64,000 nt of DNA from Casuarius casuarius (GCA_003342895.1 PTFA01000028.1:3079581-3143580); one strand, 5' to 3'; numbered from the stretch's first letter, positions 40,301 through 54,079 are shown. Translations and numbers: made by a program. Notes: a model not told the origin generated them from the letters alone.

Positions 40301-43300
40301 TGATGTTATCCCTACTGCCTTGCTAGGGCTTGCTTTACTGTAATGCAGTATACACGTTTCCATCATAAAATGGAACACTTTTCTGGTTGTTTAGCATTCA
40401 AGTGGTGTGGGATTGTAATTAGCATCTCAGAACTGAGTGTCATTTTAAATGACTCGTTTAAGTCTGTAGCATATAAGTGAGAATGCTATGTGTGGACAGT
40501 ACTGTGAGAATCTAGGCTGTACACCATGGTAGCTCACTAGCTTCTTTATGAGCCATCTGTACAGAAGTGGTTGTATAGTATTTGAGTGGTAAAATCATTT
40601 CTGCTTGTTCCCATAGGAGGAGGCTTCAGAACTCAATTTTTATGTGTGCCTTGTAAAGTAAGAACCACTGAAGTACTTTACTATTGCTGGAGGATAGCCA
40701 TTTAAAACAGTTTTAAATAATTGCAAGCTTTGGTCTTGGATATAAAGAGCTTCTAATCAAAATACTACATTTCTTTTGTACCAAACTGCTGATGCAGTTT
40801 TATAAAATAGTTTTTGGAAGCTGGGTAGTCCCTTTGCACTTTTCAGTTTGGATATAGGTTATATTATCTGAACATTTTTATAACTGGATGTCATAAAGTG
40901 CATTCTTGTGCTGTCAAGTAATGCAGGACTATTAAGTGACCATGTTGTTTCACAGCTCTGTGCTTGTTTCCCCTTTTATAAAATACCAGATCTATGCCGT
41001 CCTGATACAATGAGTTTTGACACTTAGATGCAGAAAGATTAAAGGGATGGAGAATGGAGGGTGCTTGTTCTTTTGTTTAGCATTATTAGCTTTACCTGAT
41101 TTTTGATAAGCCATTAAGAATTTTAGTGATGAAGTCACAGGTGACAACTCCTTGGTGGCTTTTTTTATAGATAACCTTTTATGAGGTAATTGTGTATGTT
41201 CACTTTCTTAGGCAATTTAAAGACCAACTCCCAGACAACTGAGGACGTTATTCATTGCAAATGGAACTTTTCAGTCACTACATGAGAATGGACATTTAAC
41301 TGAAGCCCACAGCATCAAGTGAAACTTCTGGGTGCCAATAGCATATAAAATAAGTCAGTCTGGTTATTTTTTTTAAGTTTATTTGATACAGTAAATATTG
41401 TTTTAAAATAAACTTGCCTTGCCAAATTAGGTAAAAACAGGATGTTTGGATGCAACAGTTTGTACTCAGTTTTTTTTCTTGCAGGGGATATTTATGTTCC
41501 TAAGTGTTTTAGGCATTGTGCAGAACTAACCTGTGTACTGTCCCCTTCTGCAGGTAGAAGGGGGCTGAGTGATACTCAAAAGCACATTTTTTGTGATGGT
41601 GCCTTGGTAATGGTGGTTGCTAAAGGGGCTTATACAAAGCACAAAGAATTTGACACAGGAAACAGTAAAATGTGAAGAGGAAGGGTAAAGCTATGGAAGT
41701 GTAATATTATAATATTGAAGTGGCTGATCAAGCAATTTCTGATTGCTTAATTTGGCAGGAAGCACTAGGAGATGGATGGATATAAACCAAGATGGAAATA
41801 TTCTTGCTCTGTGTGTATCAAGATGCAAAATCTCTTGGCTGAAGTCCTGCATGATTTAGTACATAAGCTTTTACAAGAAACTTTGAATTCTGTTACTGTC
41901 TCAAGGTATATGCTTATTCCAGAAGAGAGTCTATCCTTTAGTGTTTGACCTCTCTTGAATGAAATATGTTACTATTTACACTTTATTTAATCATTGAATT
42001 CTGGAGTTGAGAGAACTCAAATCTGTTCATGTAGTTGCAACAGTAAATGGAAAAATTATACATCTCAGATCTGAAGTTTTGATGCAGAATACCTTTTCCC
42101 ATGCTTTCTGATAATTTAACTTTCTGCCAAAGATCTTTTGGTTTAGGTTTGAAATCTCCTGAGTTCACTGACAATGTAAAAGCCTGGGTTTGTGTTAGGA
42201 AAAATCTCAAGTGCATTCAAGCAGGCTCAAGACATCCCTTAAATACAAACAAAACTCGCCCTTTCACAGATTCTAAAATCTCCTCTGATCCTGCTCATAA
42301 GCATCAGAAGCCCATACGGATGGGGAATTTGTCATTGCTTTTGCCAGCAACAGCAATTAGTCTTCAGAATCTGACATATCTTTGCATTTAAAAACAATCA
42401 AACGGAACCTTTTAATGGCTCTAACAATGCTTGTGCAACACAGGCTGAGCTGCCTCTGGCAAATCTTGCCAAGTATTTGGTTTTGATCTGCATATGTACT
42501 TGAGCTCAGAGTTTGTGTGAGGGTTACAGTTGCAATACTGAGCTGAGACCTTTTTGCATTGTCCTAGATAATGATAGGCTACCTTTCAGTGATATTGTAT
42601 GGTTGGATAATGTGACCTAATATACTGAGATATTGCACAATAAGGAAGTCAAATGTTTTATGGAAAAACATCTACTTTTTTATAGGATACTGCAAGTTCG
42701 CTCTAAGTTTTGTAGCACCAGAGAAAATTTTCAGGGAAGATCACACAAATTTTGCAGTTGAAAAACAGGAAAAGACAGCTTTGTTTCCTGAGTCACTGTT
42801 CTTAAGTAGGCCATAGCCTCAAAATACTTGTACTGAGAATGATAGATAATAATGACTTCTTATTTCCATGTTTATCATTCAAGCAAAAACCACACCGCAT
42901 ACCATGAAAAAACTGAGTAAACATTAATTACTGACATGTGACTGCTAGGCAGCGGTTCTGCCAATGCTAGGATGCTCTACACCATCTAAAGGTAGTCTCT
43001 AAAGTGTATGTGCTGTGATACCTGAATGTGCTCTAGCAAAATTTCTGTATACTGCATACGTAGTCCCAGTATGTACTACATGTACATAATGCTTGCTTTT
43101 ATGATGGAAATCCTATAGAGGATTTTCTCTGGAATTGAGGTCTAAGTCAGTATCTTAAAATAATACTACTAATTTGGGGAATTACATACATTAAATTACA
43201 ACTCTTAACTACTATGTTGCATAACTTTTTGCAGTAAGGAAAACTAGGAATTGAAATCATGAGGATCTACAACTGCTGCAGATACGTTTATGCTTGTCTT

Positions 43301-44800
43301 ATGTAGTTGAATAACATGCAGTTGGATATCTTGCAGGTAAGACGTGGCTCTATTCAGTGGTAAGTGAAGCAATCCTTAGGTATGCTTTCAATAAAGTGTG
43401 CTGGGGTTAGATATAGAGGAAAGATGCTATAAATTAGTAGTGTTTTTGTTGTAAGCTGTCACTAACCTGGCTGAGCCCAATCAACCTTTGCCTCATTCCT
43501 TCTCCTTGTAAATACAACTTTCCAAAGTCAAGTCCTGCTCACGTTGTAGCCAGTGGTGTTTTACCTCTGAGACCTCACGGAGTCGGGGGCTGAGTCCTGA
43601 GAAGTAAGGCACAGAAAGACCCTGCTTTCTTGTACTCTGAGCAGATGTTTGCCAGGATGATAAGCTACACAGAGTAAACAAATGAAAGGTCTCAAATTTT
43701 GAGGATAGACACACACCACGTAAAGCTATGAGGCTAATTAAAAAAAGGGGGGGGGAGAGGGAAACGAAGGGGGTTATTTGTTTCTTTACCTCTGCTACAG
43801 GGAGGTACCTTCATGACCTGTGCTCTATTGCAGCAATCTAATATATTTACTTTTTAAAAAGGCTGGTGAAACTGCTATGCATTCTGGTGTGTAGAGGAAA
43901 GTGAATTACAGGGCTGTGATTGCCTTGAGGGCATCTGGTAAGATGACCAATCACTGAGAAGTTTGAATTTTTGACTATGAAGTTTGATTCTGGTTGTGAT
44001 TTTGTGCTCTTAACTAGGAGCTTTCAATGTATTTACAGCTTGGATGCAGCTTTTCTATTTGAAAAACAACTTGTGGACCTTCTAATATCCAATATAAGGG
44101 AAATGTTGATGTGAATTCATTGGCCGTTTCTTATGTCTTTTTTTTTTTTTTTTAAACACTAGCAACACAGATAATATCAACACAGAAGACTAACACTTAA
44201 TGTGTCATTTTTGTCTTATGTGGTTGACAATTTAAAAGGCAAACAAAAATCTTAGAATTAGTGGAAATGTCAGTCTGAGAGAGACTCCAGAGGGGGGTCA
44301 TTTGCTTCTCTGCACTGAAGTAGGGAGTAAGTCAGTCTGCATAACTGATCTCATGCCATTCTTTTAAACCCCTCAGAAGAAAGACTTTTTTATCTCTTTA
44401 CCAAGTGAGTCTTAGGGAAGAAATGATCTTTTACTGTTGCTTTTTCCTAATACCTAACCTAGTCTTTGAAATGTCAGCTGACTTTTTTGTCCTACGTCTG
44501 GAGAACAGCAGATCACGACTGTGTGTTGGGTTTGTAGTGGCTGGGTTTTCTTTGTTTGCTTTTAATAATGCTCACATTGCTGCACTTGACTAAGGAAAGA
44601 GTTCAGCAGTTAGGACCTGCAAGTATCCTAGTGGGTATGAGAGAAGGGCGTAGGATGGAAAAGAGGTATGGCAACAGAGCAGGCTTTCATCTAGGAAGAT
44701 ACTTTCTGAGGACTTGTTTAATGTTCTGACAGTTGGCTTAGTTAATTTTAGACTGGTGGCATTGCTCAGTAAATCAGTCATTAGAACATAATTGGGCTGA
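37370..44800. other. Intergenic region between UTP15 and ARHGEF28
   Basis: About 7.4 kb of AT-rich DNA contains several T runs (for example 44138-44153) and a G run at about 43747-43756. Small open frames do not resemble known proteins. An AATAAA near 41407 could reflect an extended UTP15 3' UTR, but this is not supported by anything else. No RNA gene was recognised. Confidence 0.7.
44138..44153. repeat. Poly(T) run
   Basis: Sixteen consecutive T in intergenic DNA. Confidence 0.85.
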
Positions 44801-44929
44801 ACAGACCCAGCGCCCTCATGTTTTCTCTTCCTCTGCTTTCTTGTTCTCCTCTTCCCCAGGTTTGTTCAGGATACGAAGGATGCACAGCTCCATGTAGTGC
44901 TCCAGCTGATGCTTCACCAGCGCCAGCTA

Positions 44930-45760
44930 AAACATGGTAGTTGCCTCTCACGTACCGCTTGCAGCGTGCGAAAGTTTTCATCTCCGCAGCACGGCATTCA
45001 GATGCTGCTGCTGCGGCACGGAAAACCAGCTGGCCAATAAACAGGACGAGAGTGACCCAAGCGCAGCCAGAGAGGTTCGTGCTGCCCCTCCTCAGCGAGC
45101 GCTGCGGCACAGCGCACCGAGGCGTGAGGGCGGCCGCAGGGCGCTGCAGCGGGAGCCGCGGCGGCCGGGAGAGGGCGGCGCGCTCCGCCGAGCGGCGCTG
45201 CGNNNNNNNNNNNNNNNNNNNNNNNNNNNNNNNNNNNNNNNNNNNNNNNNNNNNNNNNNNNNNNNNNNNNNNNNNNNNNNNNNNNNNNNNNNNNNNNNNN
45301 NNNNNNNNNNNNNNNNNNNNNNNNNNNNNNNNNNNNNNNNNNNNNNNNNNNNNNNNNNNNNNNNNNNNNNNNNNNNNNNNNNNNNNNNNNNNNNNNNNNN
45401 NNNNNNNNNNNNNNNNNNNNNNNNNNNNNNNNNNNNNNNNNNNNNNNNNNNNNNNNNNNNNNNNNNNNNNNNNNNNNNNNNNNNNNNNNNNNNNNNNNNN
45501 NNNNNNNNNNNNNNNNNNNNNNNNNNNNNNNNNNNNNNNNNNNNNNNNNNNNNNNNNNNNNNNNNNNNNNNNNNNNNNNNNNNNNNNNNNNNNNNNNNNN
45601 NNNNNNNNNNNNNNNNNNNNNNNNNGGCGGCGGGGTGGCGTCGCCCCGCGATGGCTCCGCGGGAAAGCGCTGCGCGCGGGCTGCGCTGCGCGTTGTCTTG
45701 TGGTTGCCGAAGCGAGCGGGGAGGAGGCTTTTTTGCTTTTCTTCGCTTGTCGCTTTCCGT
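44930..45760. promoter_or_regulatory. ARHGEF28: CpG island, probable ARHGEF28 promoter/first exon, broken by gap
   Basis: The sequence is GC- and CpG-rich on both sides of the 423-N gap (GCGGCCGGGAGAGGGCGGCG before it, GATGGCTCCGCGGGAAAGCG after it). It lies upstream of, and on the expected side for, the ARHGEF28 start-codon exon at 54080. The transcription start and first splice donor cannot be placed and may lie in the gap. An antisense transcript from the same island is possible. Confidence 0.65.
45203..45625. other. Assembly gap (423 N)
   Basis: The run of N lies in the most GC-rich part of the island. Open frames running through it on either strand are artefacts of unknown bases. Confidence 0.99.
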
Positions 45761-48700
45761 TAAGAGCCACTGGTTTTTTTGCTTTTTCCCCCTTTAGATC
45801 TTGCACCTAAGTGGGTAGGGTTGCTGGTGTTTCTGAGCTGTAGTAGATGGCGTTTTAACTGTTCCAGCCGGAAAAAAGGCAAAAGAAAGCTTTCCCAACT
45901 TTTTGGAAATTCTGGAAAAACAAAATCTACAAATAGTTCTCCATAGGGATTTGTCGTATTAACTCTGGTACAGGCAATTTAGAATTACGTAAATTTTCAA
46001 CCTGAACATTGACTTTTTTTTTTAAACAGACAAAGGGTGTAAAAAGCTTCTTAATTTTTTATCGACTTATTCCTGCCTCTGTACTTGGTATGATACAAAA
46101 ATGCAGGTGGTTCTTCTTGTAAGTCTTTATGAAAACGCATGAATGTGTTAAGAAGCCTAACATGACTCATTTTTTGTTTTTCTTTTATAGGGATAATTCA
46201 GGCTCTCTTTGCAGAAATAGGATTTCAGGAGTCGTTTGAATGAGAGGGATTTTTCCACGTAGGTAAAAAAGGAACTCTATTTTGATAATTCAGTATAAAA
46301 ATCAACACATCAAAATTTTGTGAAAAGACTGAGTACTAAAGTGTGTTTTCTTCCTCCAGGGCAGTGTTTGAATATTAAATGCAGTAATGAAAGTGTTCAC
46401 GTAGACTTATCTTAATAATAATCTATCATGAAATTCATCTGGCCTTCTCAGTTGATTCATAAATCAGCCACTTCTGCCAATACTTTATAATCATATGTAA
46501 CGCAGTAGTGGTCTTTTTTCTCAATCTGAAATAGCTGCTGTTATTCAGGAGAAGTTCCTGTTGTCTCCCCTGAGAATAGTTCCTTTATGGGGCTGTTTCA
46601 GAGGGATACGGTGTGTAAAATGGCTCAATGTTCCTTTATTCTGAATAACACGTTAAACAAGAATTCGTACCAGGATATAGGAAGGATAGCTTATGACTAA
46701 TATAGTGACTCAGAAGATCCAGTTCCAATTTTCAGTTTTGCTACCAGCTCTCTGCATGGCCTAATATCAGTCCGTCAACATCTATGTGTCTTGGTTTCTA
46801 GCTTATAGAAGAGGGGGATGCTGTAGTCTTCAGGCAGGCACACATTTTTTCTGTGCCTACTACAAGTAAGTCTTTTAGGTGCTAAGATATTATCTAGCAC
46901 AGCAAGCTTTATTACAATGAATGTTGGTGCCCGAGTATTAAATCTGCAAAAGTCTTCATTTGTACCAGCAGTCTTCATACTGTTTTGACTAGAGCCCTCC
47001 TTTTTTTTTTCTGTTCTGTATTAGCTTGGATATTATTACATCTATGGTGTCTTGTCACCTTTCAGGAATGCTTTTGAGAATTTTTGTCAATGTTGTCAGT
47101 TGAAATTCTTTTAAAAATTATACACAAGTTTTTCATTAATACCCTACTCTAACTAGTTGAGCTGCGTGAGTCATCTTACAGGTTCAGCATCATTAAGTAG
47201 ATACTGAAAACTGTCAATGAGCAATACCACTAAACTACCTTACTGATTAGAGGAGGGCTCTGTGGTGGAATAGTCTTTCTTAGTGGAAGCTGCTTCTGTG
47301 AATATCAGAATTATATCTAGTGACTTTGGTATCAAAAATTTGTTTCTTAATGGCTATAGAGTTTGTTATGCCTTGCACATTAGCACATAATTATGTGATC
47401 AAATTTTGCTTGCAGAATCATTTACATACTAGTTACAGTATCAACTAAAAAAGAAAACCACCTTGATTCTGGGAGTTAAGGCTGAATTAACAGAGGTGGC
47501 AACTGGAGAGAATATCTGTTATCTATATGCTGAATAAATTTGGTGTGAAAGTAGTCATTGGTCAGTAGACATGGAGCTATGCCATGACAGTTTTCTGCCA
47601 CTTTTTAGTGTGTTACCACATTCTAGGGGAGACAGCAAGAAGATTCTCCAGTTAACTGTCTCAGATTCGAAATTGAAGTTGTGGGGTTGGTTTATGGACA
47701 GCTAATACTGGGAGGGGAGTGGAACTAATTCTAGCTCCTGGTTTGAGCTTAAGGCCTCCACTTACGCACTTTGAAGGATGAAAGAGGCTTTTTTGTGCAG
47801 AAGTCAGTTTTGTAAGAGGGAAAAATTTTCTGAAGAGCTTGTGAATTTGAAAAACTTAGTAAAATTTCCAGATGACAATCCCTTTCCCCTTTCCCTGTGT
47901 TCTCAAGAAAGTTAATTCTAGTTGTCCATGAAGATGGACAGCAATTTACAGCAGTGTCATTAGATGAACAATGCATCCCCTAACTTTGTTTATTAGTTAT
48001 AGCACTTCTGTGGATGGGCAAGACTGAGTGGTGATGAAGCATCCTGGATCGTGTCTGAGCATATATTTGAATGCACATATAAAACCAAAAATCTCTGGTT
48101 CTATTTCTTTGCTGTTCTGTCAGTGAAATGTATGAGTACACACTCCTTAATCTCTGTTGTGTATGAGAAGTATGTGGATGTTGTGGAGTACTTGTGAGAA
48201 ATGGAAAAGAAAGGGAGCCTGGGATAAGGGGTTCACAGGTTTTGCTCTGGCATAATGGCTTCACTGTGTGTAAAATATGAAGTGATAATTCTAAAAACTC
48301 TTACAAAAATCCTTAATTAAAAAAAAAATTCTCAAAAATGGCATTAAAGGAATATCGGAGGTGAGACAGAAGTCTGGCAATAGTATCAGACTTAAGTTTG
48401 TTTTAGTGATTTTGTATATGTATTAGTTTTCTTTTTGTCTTTCAGTAATGCATAAACTGAGTCTTACATTTCTGAGTTTTCTAAAATCTGGAGCTCCATT
48501 TTATTTTTAGTTGAAATGAAAATGCTACTTTAAAAATCTTAATACAGGAATGCATAAAGAATCCATTTTGCCAGTGTAAGGAACAGGCTTTTTTTTCTAT
48601 GAGTCACTTTTCTAGAGTTGTTTTTGTATGTTAAAGCCCAAATCTATTTTTAAAAGTTTAAAAAATGTTACCCTTTTTGGAGACTCTTTATTTTCTCTGC

Positions 48701-51700
48701 AAAGGAGCACAAAATGGCTGTGGCTTTAACAAACTGAAGAAATACGAAAGCCATGTGTGTAGTGATGTTTTTTGGAAGGAGATTTAGGCTTCTTTTTGTC
48801 ACAGACTGTTGAAATGAGGGCTATATTAAAAGGTGTTTGGCTACATTTCTCCTGTTCACTTGTTACGAGAACAACTAACGTGTGGTGAAGTAATCAAGAC
48901 TAATGCAAGCTGCTTCATTATAAATTTAATAGATAACGGTTTATTTTACCTCTTGCTCTGAATAGTATTAGAATGAAGTATATGCGTGTTCTTGCAAGTT
49001 GCTAGCTGAGGGTCTTGCTACATGCTATAGATTTTTATGAGAACTAAGTATAAAAATGTAAGATTATGTCTAAAAACTTGGCTGTAAAGTTACAAATCTC
49101 TGGATTTTGGAATGTAGTATTTATCATACATTTATTTTCAGCTTGCTACTTTTTTTTTTTCCATTTAATTCCTCTAAGGTCTTTTAATCGGGTCCAGAGC
49201 AAGGATCTGCACATAGAAGAATATTCTTTACCAAATTAGACCTGCTCTCTGTGCAGCATGTCTCCTGGTGCTTTAGAAGCCATGACTGAGCCTTTTGATA
49301 TACATATGTAACTCTGATGGAATCTGTAAATCCAAAAATACACTTTGGTTTGGTTGCCATGTTTGTTGAAATGGAGCAGTTTGAACGTTGTTAATGGAAA
49401 ATTGCTGGTTTATGAGTACTGTGCTGGAATCTCACAGTTTTTGAAGGGTATTAAGATATGAGAAGTATAAAAACAGTATGATGTACAATAATTCATATCT
49501 ATCTGAGATGCTTTCATGTGGGCTGATACAACACTTAACTTGTAGGGACTATTGTGTGACATAATAAGAGGGCAATAACAACAGTGGTGTGTAACACAGG
49601 CATCAAGTGGAAGAGAGCTAGGGTAGAGGCTATCTTAAAATGCTTGTGCTACTAGACATTTACAATGCATGAGGTATTTCGCTTAGAAACAGATATTAAA
49701 GCAACACAAATGATGCGCTTGACATGCCTGCTTACCTTCCAGTGGCCTCTGGATGAGACGTACCCATTCTTTCTTGTTGCTCCAGGTGCTCAGAAATCAA
49801 GACTTAATGTGCTTGTCTTAATGGTAGTAATGGAACTGTAATTCTCAGTGTTTTATAGACATGAGTCTAAATAGAGCCACCAAAAAGAAAAAAAGGGGGC
49901 AAGGAAGAAGAATTAAATTCTTCAGGCACCTGCAAAGTATCACTGGTGGTTTATTTACATAGCTTCACAGTTTTGACTTTGTCATTTGCTTTACAATCTA
50001 TGAAGCAGCAGTAGGTCTGTGATGCAGGGGTGTGGGATTATGGTCCAAAAGGAGAATACAGGGAGTAGGGCCTAAAGATCTCATGTTTTGTTAACTTTGA
50101 AGTGATCTGTGGAAGAGAAATGTGAAACATATACTTTATACTGTTGCTTATACTTTGCAGCAATTTGCAAGGCTTATACAACCTGTAGCCTGGTCCTACT
50201 TAATGAGCCTTGGGGGCTCGTGATGATAGCAGTGGAGCCCTGAGTTAAGTCCATATGAGCACAGCAGTCTGGTCACAGAGCAGGATCAAAGCCTGAGTCC
50301 TCTTTTCACATACTCTGCTCCTTTCTCCCATCGTTATACTCTTTATTTACATGGAAGAGGAGAAAGTCAAATTCTGAGTTGGAATCCAGGTTACTCTAGG
50401 ATCCAGAAATACCCTTTTTTGTGTCTAGGAAAATGCTGATGATGCACAGTAGGTGCTAGGACAGCCAAATAGTAGTCACAGCAGACTTGGAGGGAGAGTA
50501 TTTTGGCTGCTGAAGGGTCACCTTGTCAACCAGTAGAAATGCCTTTGTGCTGAGATTTATGTAATGCTTTCCCTTATCTAATTTCTTCAGTGTGTACGGA
50601 GTGAAAAAGTTTGATAGCTGGCAGATTTTCCATTAAAATGCAGTTAGGCCAGTCTCTAATGCTTTTATTTTCCAGTAGTATATTTCCTTCTTCTGGTCTT
50701 TCTAACATTGACATGTCTTGATACTTGGGCAAACCATTCTATAAAATGCTAAAATCTGTAATGTTAAAAGAAAATGAATACATGAGATTCCCACAATTGG
50801 CAACCAAAAAATAAAATATTGGGAGAGAAAGAGAAGGGTGTTGGAGGGATTATTCAAATATGTTGCATCTTTTGATAAAACACAGCTATATTTGTGGATA
50901 TTCATGTCGATAAACTTGAGCTGGCCAGGAGACCAGAAATAGCATTTGCCACAAGGTTAAATGGGAGACTAGAGATTTTAAAAATTGTTATGTAAATTAT
51001 TTTGATTTGAAGATTGCATATTCTTTGTTGCATATTTGCCTCTGCTTGCCTGAAACCTATTCTCCAAGTCTCTCCAGTTTACAGCACATGACAACAAATG
51101 CTTCCATTACATTTCCTGCTAAATTGAATCAAACTGGAAGCTGAAAAGGGTTTTTTTCTCTGTATAGATGAATCCTGCTTCTGCTGAAATTGTGTGGGCT
51201 TGATCTTTGTGGGCAGTGCCTGAAATTGGACCTGTTTGTCTGTTAGATGCCAGTCCTGCCGGTTTCTGTGTCATAGGCACAGCTGTCAGGAACAGATCAA
51301 GTTCTGCTCTGTGAAATGATGTGTGTCCACAATGCCAGGGAACTGAACCTGCAGCCTGCACTCGCTGTGCAGAGGAACTGCTCCTTGGTGGCTCAGAGCA
51401 CGTGTCTCCACCGCATCTGTCAGACCCTGGAGAATCTGCTGCTTTGTGAATTCAGCAGTTCTCGCCTGTACGGAGGAGGTGAGCGGTAGGGTAGCAGGCG
51501 ATGATATCTCGTTCAGTCCCTTAGTCTGAAACGGAGATTGCAGAACAGCTGCTCAATGGCCTAAGCCGAGTATTTCCTCTCGACGAGTATCCTTTTCTTC
51601 CTCTTGCCCCTCCCAGTCACTTTTAGCAGCCAAGCCCCGGATGGAGGAAAGACGTGAACCATTTGTGTAAAACCTTTTCTAAACAACTGGCACTCTAAGA

Positions 51701-54079
51701 GGGACAGAAAATCAGAATTGTTTGCTTAGTGCTGTGTGTTGACATTCATGGGTCCTTCTGCAGGAAGCAAAAGGAGGATCAGTTTGCTACCTTTTTGCAT
51801 CCAGGAAGCATCATTATAAAGGGGGTTTGTCAGGGGAGTGCATGTAGAAAATACTGAGCATATTTCAAAGTGGTTATAGTTGGTGTTCAACATCTAATGT
51901 CTTCTGAGTGCTGTAAAAAAAAAAATTGATCACTTCAGATGACCTAAATGCTCATTTTATTTGTCCATTCAAGATCAATACTGAGCTAGGTGCTTAATAT
52001 TTCAGAATGGAGAGACAAACCCCCAGAGGAGCCACAGTGTAACATAAATGAAGGGCGAGGGAACTGAAGTTAGGATGGCATGGTATCTCCAGTGAATTTT
52101 GTTTGTATTGTCCAATATAAAAGGATTTTATTGCCCTGCTAGTACAATGGTAACCCCCAATGGAAGGGCTGCATTATGCTTTCTCATGCACACTTGCAGT
52201 AGAGTAGGAAGACTAGAGGCATGCCTGCCTTCTTCATCCTTTCTTTGAGGGGAAGAAAGATATTTACATATGCCTCTTGAGGCTGTAGGGGTCAAGCTAG
52301 TCATATGACAGAAATAATCAAAAGTATGTCTTGTTCTGTTGGCATGGCTTAATGATTCGAGTGTGCTCCCATTTTCTTGCAGAAGAGATGATGGAGTTTA
52401 TTCTGGATATCTTCCTTTAAAGAGGGAAAACCATTGCTGTTGAAGGGATTTCCTATAGCAAAATAGAGCAATGGTGTAAAACAGCTGGCTGGCATGTAGC
52501 AATGGAAAAGCAGTTGTGTTATGTCTCTCATTTCAACCTACCATTAAATGATGCCCATGCCCTTTATGTATGTAACCTGTGTGTGGCGGTAATTGTGAGC
52601 TGGTGACAGGTCCAGGATAGAAGTTAATGAGCTTCATCCGTTCTGTAATGTGACACTTGTGAAAAGCTCCACCTTGCAATTTTCCTTGTGGAATTAATGT
52701 TACAGCTTTTTAGTTTCTCTTGTAACCATGTTTTCCTCTGCACAGACAGGAGTGTGCTTCAAATGCTGCAGCTCTCAAGGTTATATTCAGGATTCTGTTG
52801 CTGAACAACTACAGAGCTTTGTCTCAGTCCGTCAAAGCGAGACACCTTGGAGTCAGTCGCGGGATTCTTCCTCCGTGCGCTGAAAATAAGAAACCCCTCT
52901 GTCTGAGTCTAGCTGCTGACTAGACTGACTGGATTAGTGTTTCCCTGATACCCTTTTCTTAAAATATGAAAGATTGGTTTTGGCTGAATGTTTGTGGCCA
53001 GTGATTTTGTAAAGGGTTTTTTCTTTTGTGTTAAAGTCGTACTGAAGTCAAACCACAAGAATGTAGCTACTTGTGAATGTCGATGAATTGACAGGCACCA
53101 CAAGACATTTATTAACAAACTGTGCTTTAAAAGGAGTGTGTGTTGAGAGGGTTCATTTTTGTTTTTGATGGAAGCTGTGCATTTGATTTTCCCAGTTTGT
53201 AGGAAGGGAACTTTTCAGATCCTATCTGACTCATAGGCAGGCTATACGTATGCATTAACAAGCTATGTGCTGCACAACCACGTTGTTCTTGGAAACTTTT
53301 CAACTGTAAAAACAAGGCCACATCTGAGTTGAGGCAGCCTCTTCTTAAGACAGACTCTTTTTTGTAGCCTGTTTCAGTAAGTGGAGGGAGATTTGTGCAT
53401 AGTCGTTGAACCCACCTTGCCATTCTAAAGATGTGAAGTTGCTTCTGGTGTGCTTTTTCTCATTTGTCAGGAATGTTGTATTTAGGGTATTAATTTTGAG
53501 GATGTAGCAAGCTTGAAATACAATATGAGAAACCACTGTTGCAATGACGACCGTAATTATAATAATTCCAGTGATTTATTCTATCAGTAGCTTGCTGTTT
53601 AGGTGTCTAAGGCAACCTGCCTTGGGGGTGTCTTCTATGAAGTTACTAAAATGTTGATGTGGAGTGCAAGGTTGCTACAACTACGTCTCTAGGTCATATT
53701 TAAAATTCTTTCCTTTGCCTCTAGAGATGAGAAAGACTACATACAATTCACAGGACTTCATTTGCCACAACTGCAAATGTCTCAGTGGCTTGGGCTCAGC
53801 TGTCTGCTGACCTGTTTTGTTTACTGTGTCTATTGTGTGAAAAGCACGCAGCATGTTAACTAAAACCAGCCACCCCTCCTCCAGCATTATACAGGCATCA
53901 TTATACCAGCATTTCTTCGTTCTGGGGAAATTTAGGCCAACTGGACATATGATAAGTTTAGTATCCTTTATTTCCTTGATCCTGGAAGATGTTAGCTTTA
54001 CAAACTTGAACAGGATATAATAATATTAATACCTCCTGATTCGGTGTGTAATAATTCCACTCATTTATTCTGTTTCTAG
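45760..54079 (+). other. ARHGEF28: Presumed ARHGEF28 intron 1
   Basis: About 8.3 kb lies between the CpG island and the start-codon exon. It is AT-rich with one MIR-like SINE relic (46700-46905). A more GC-rich patch at about 51360-51660 contains a good donor-like GGAGGAG|GTGAGCGG near 51479 and might be an alternative leader exon. No coding exon was recognised. Confidence 0.6.
46700..46905 (+). mobile_element. MIR-like (CORE-SINE) relic
   Basis: The stretch GCTACCAGCTCTCTGCATGG (46740-46759), then CCTAATATCAGTC, CAACATCTATGTGTCTTGGT, TTC and AGAAGAGGGGGATGCTGTAG follows the order of the MIR core. That core runs: choice-of-CTCGCTGTGTGACC, CAAGTCACTTAACCTCTCTG, TGCCTCAGTTTCC, ATCTGTAAAATGGGGATAAT. 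It is highly diverged, as expected for an amniote-age SINE. The ends are approximate. Confidence 0.6.

Noticed and set aside
44781..45810. Frames of 287-341 codons spanning the gap
   Set aside because: Most of their length is unknown bases. Only the flanks can be read, and these are treated separately as an unresolved finding.
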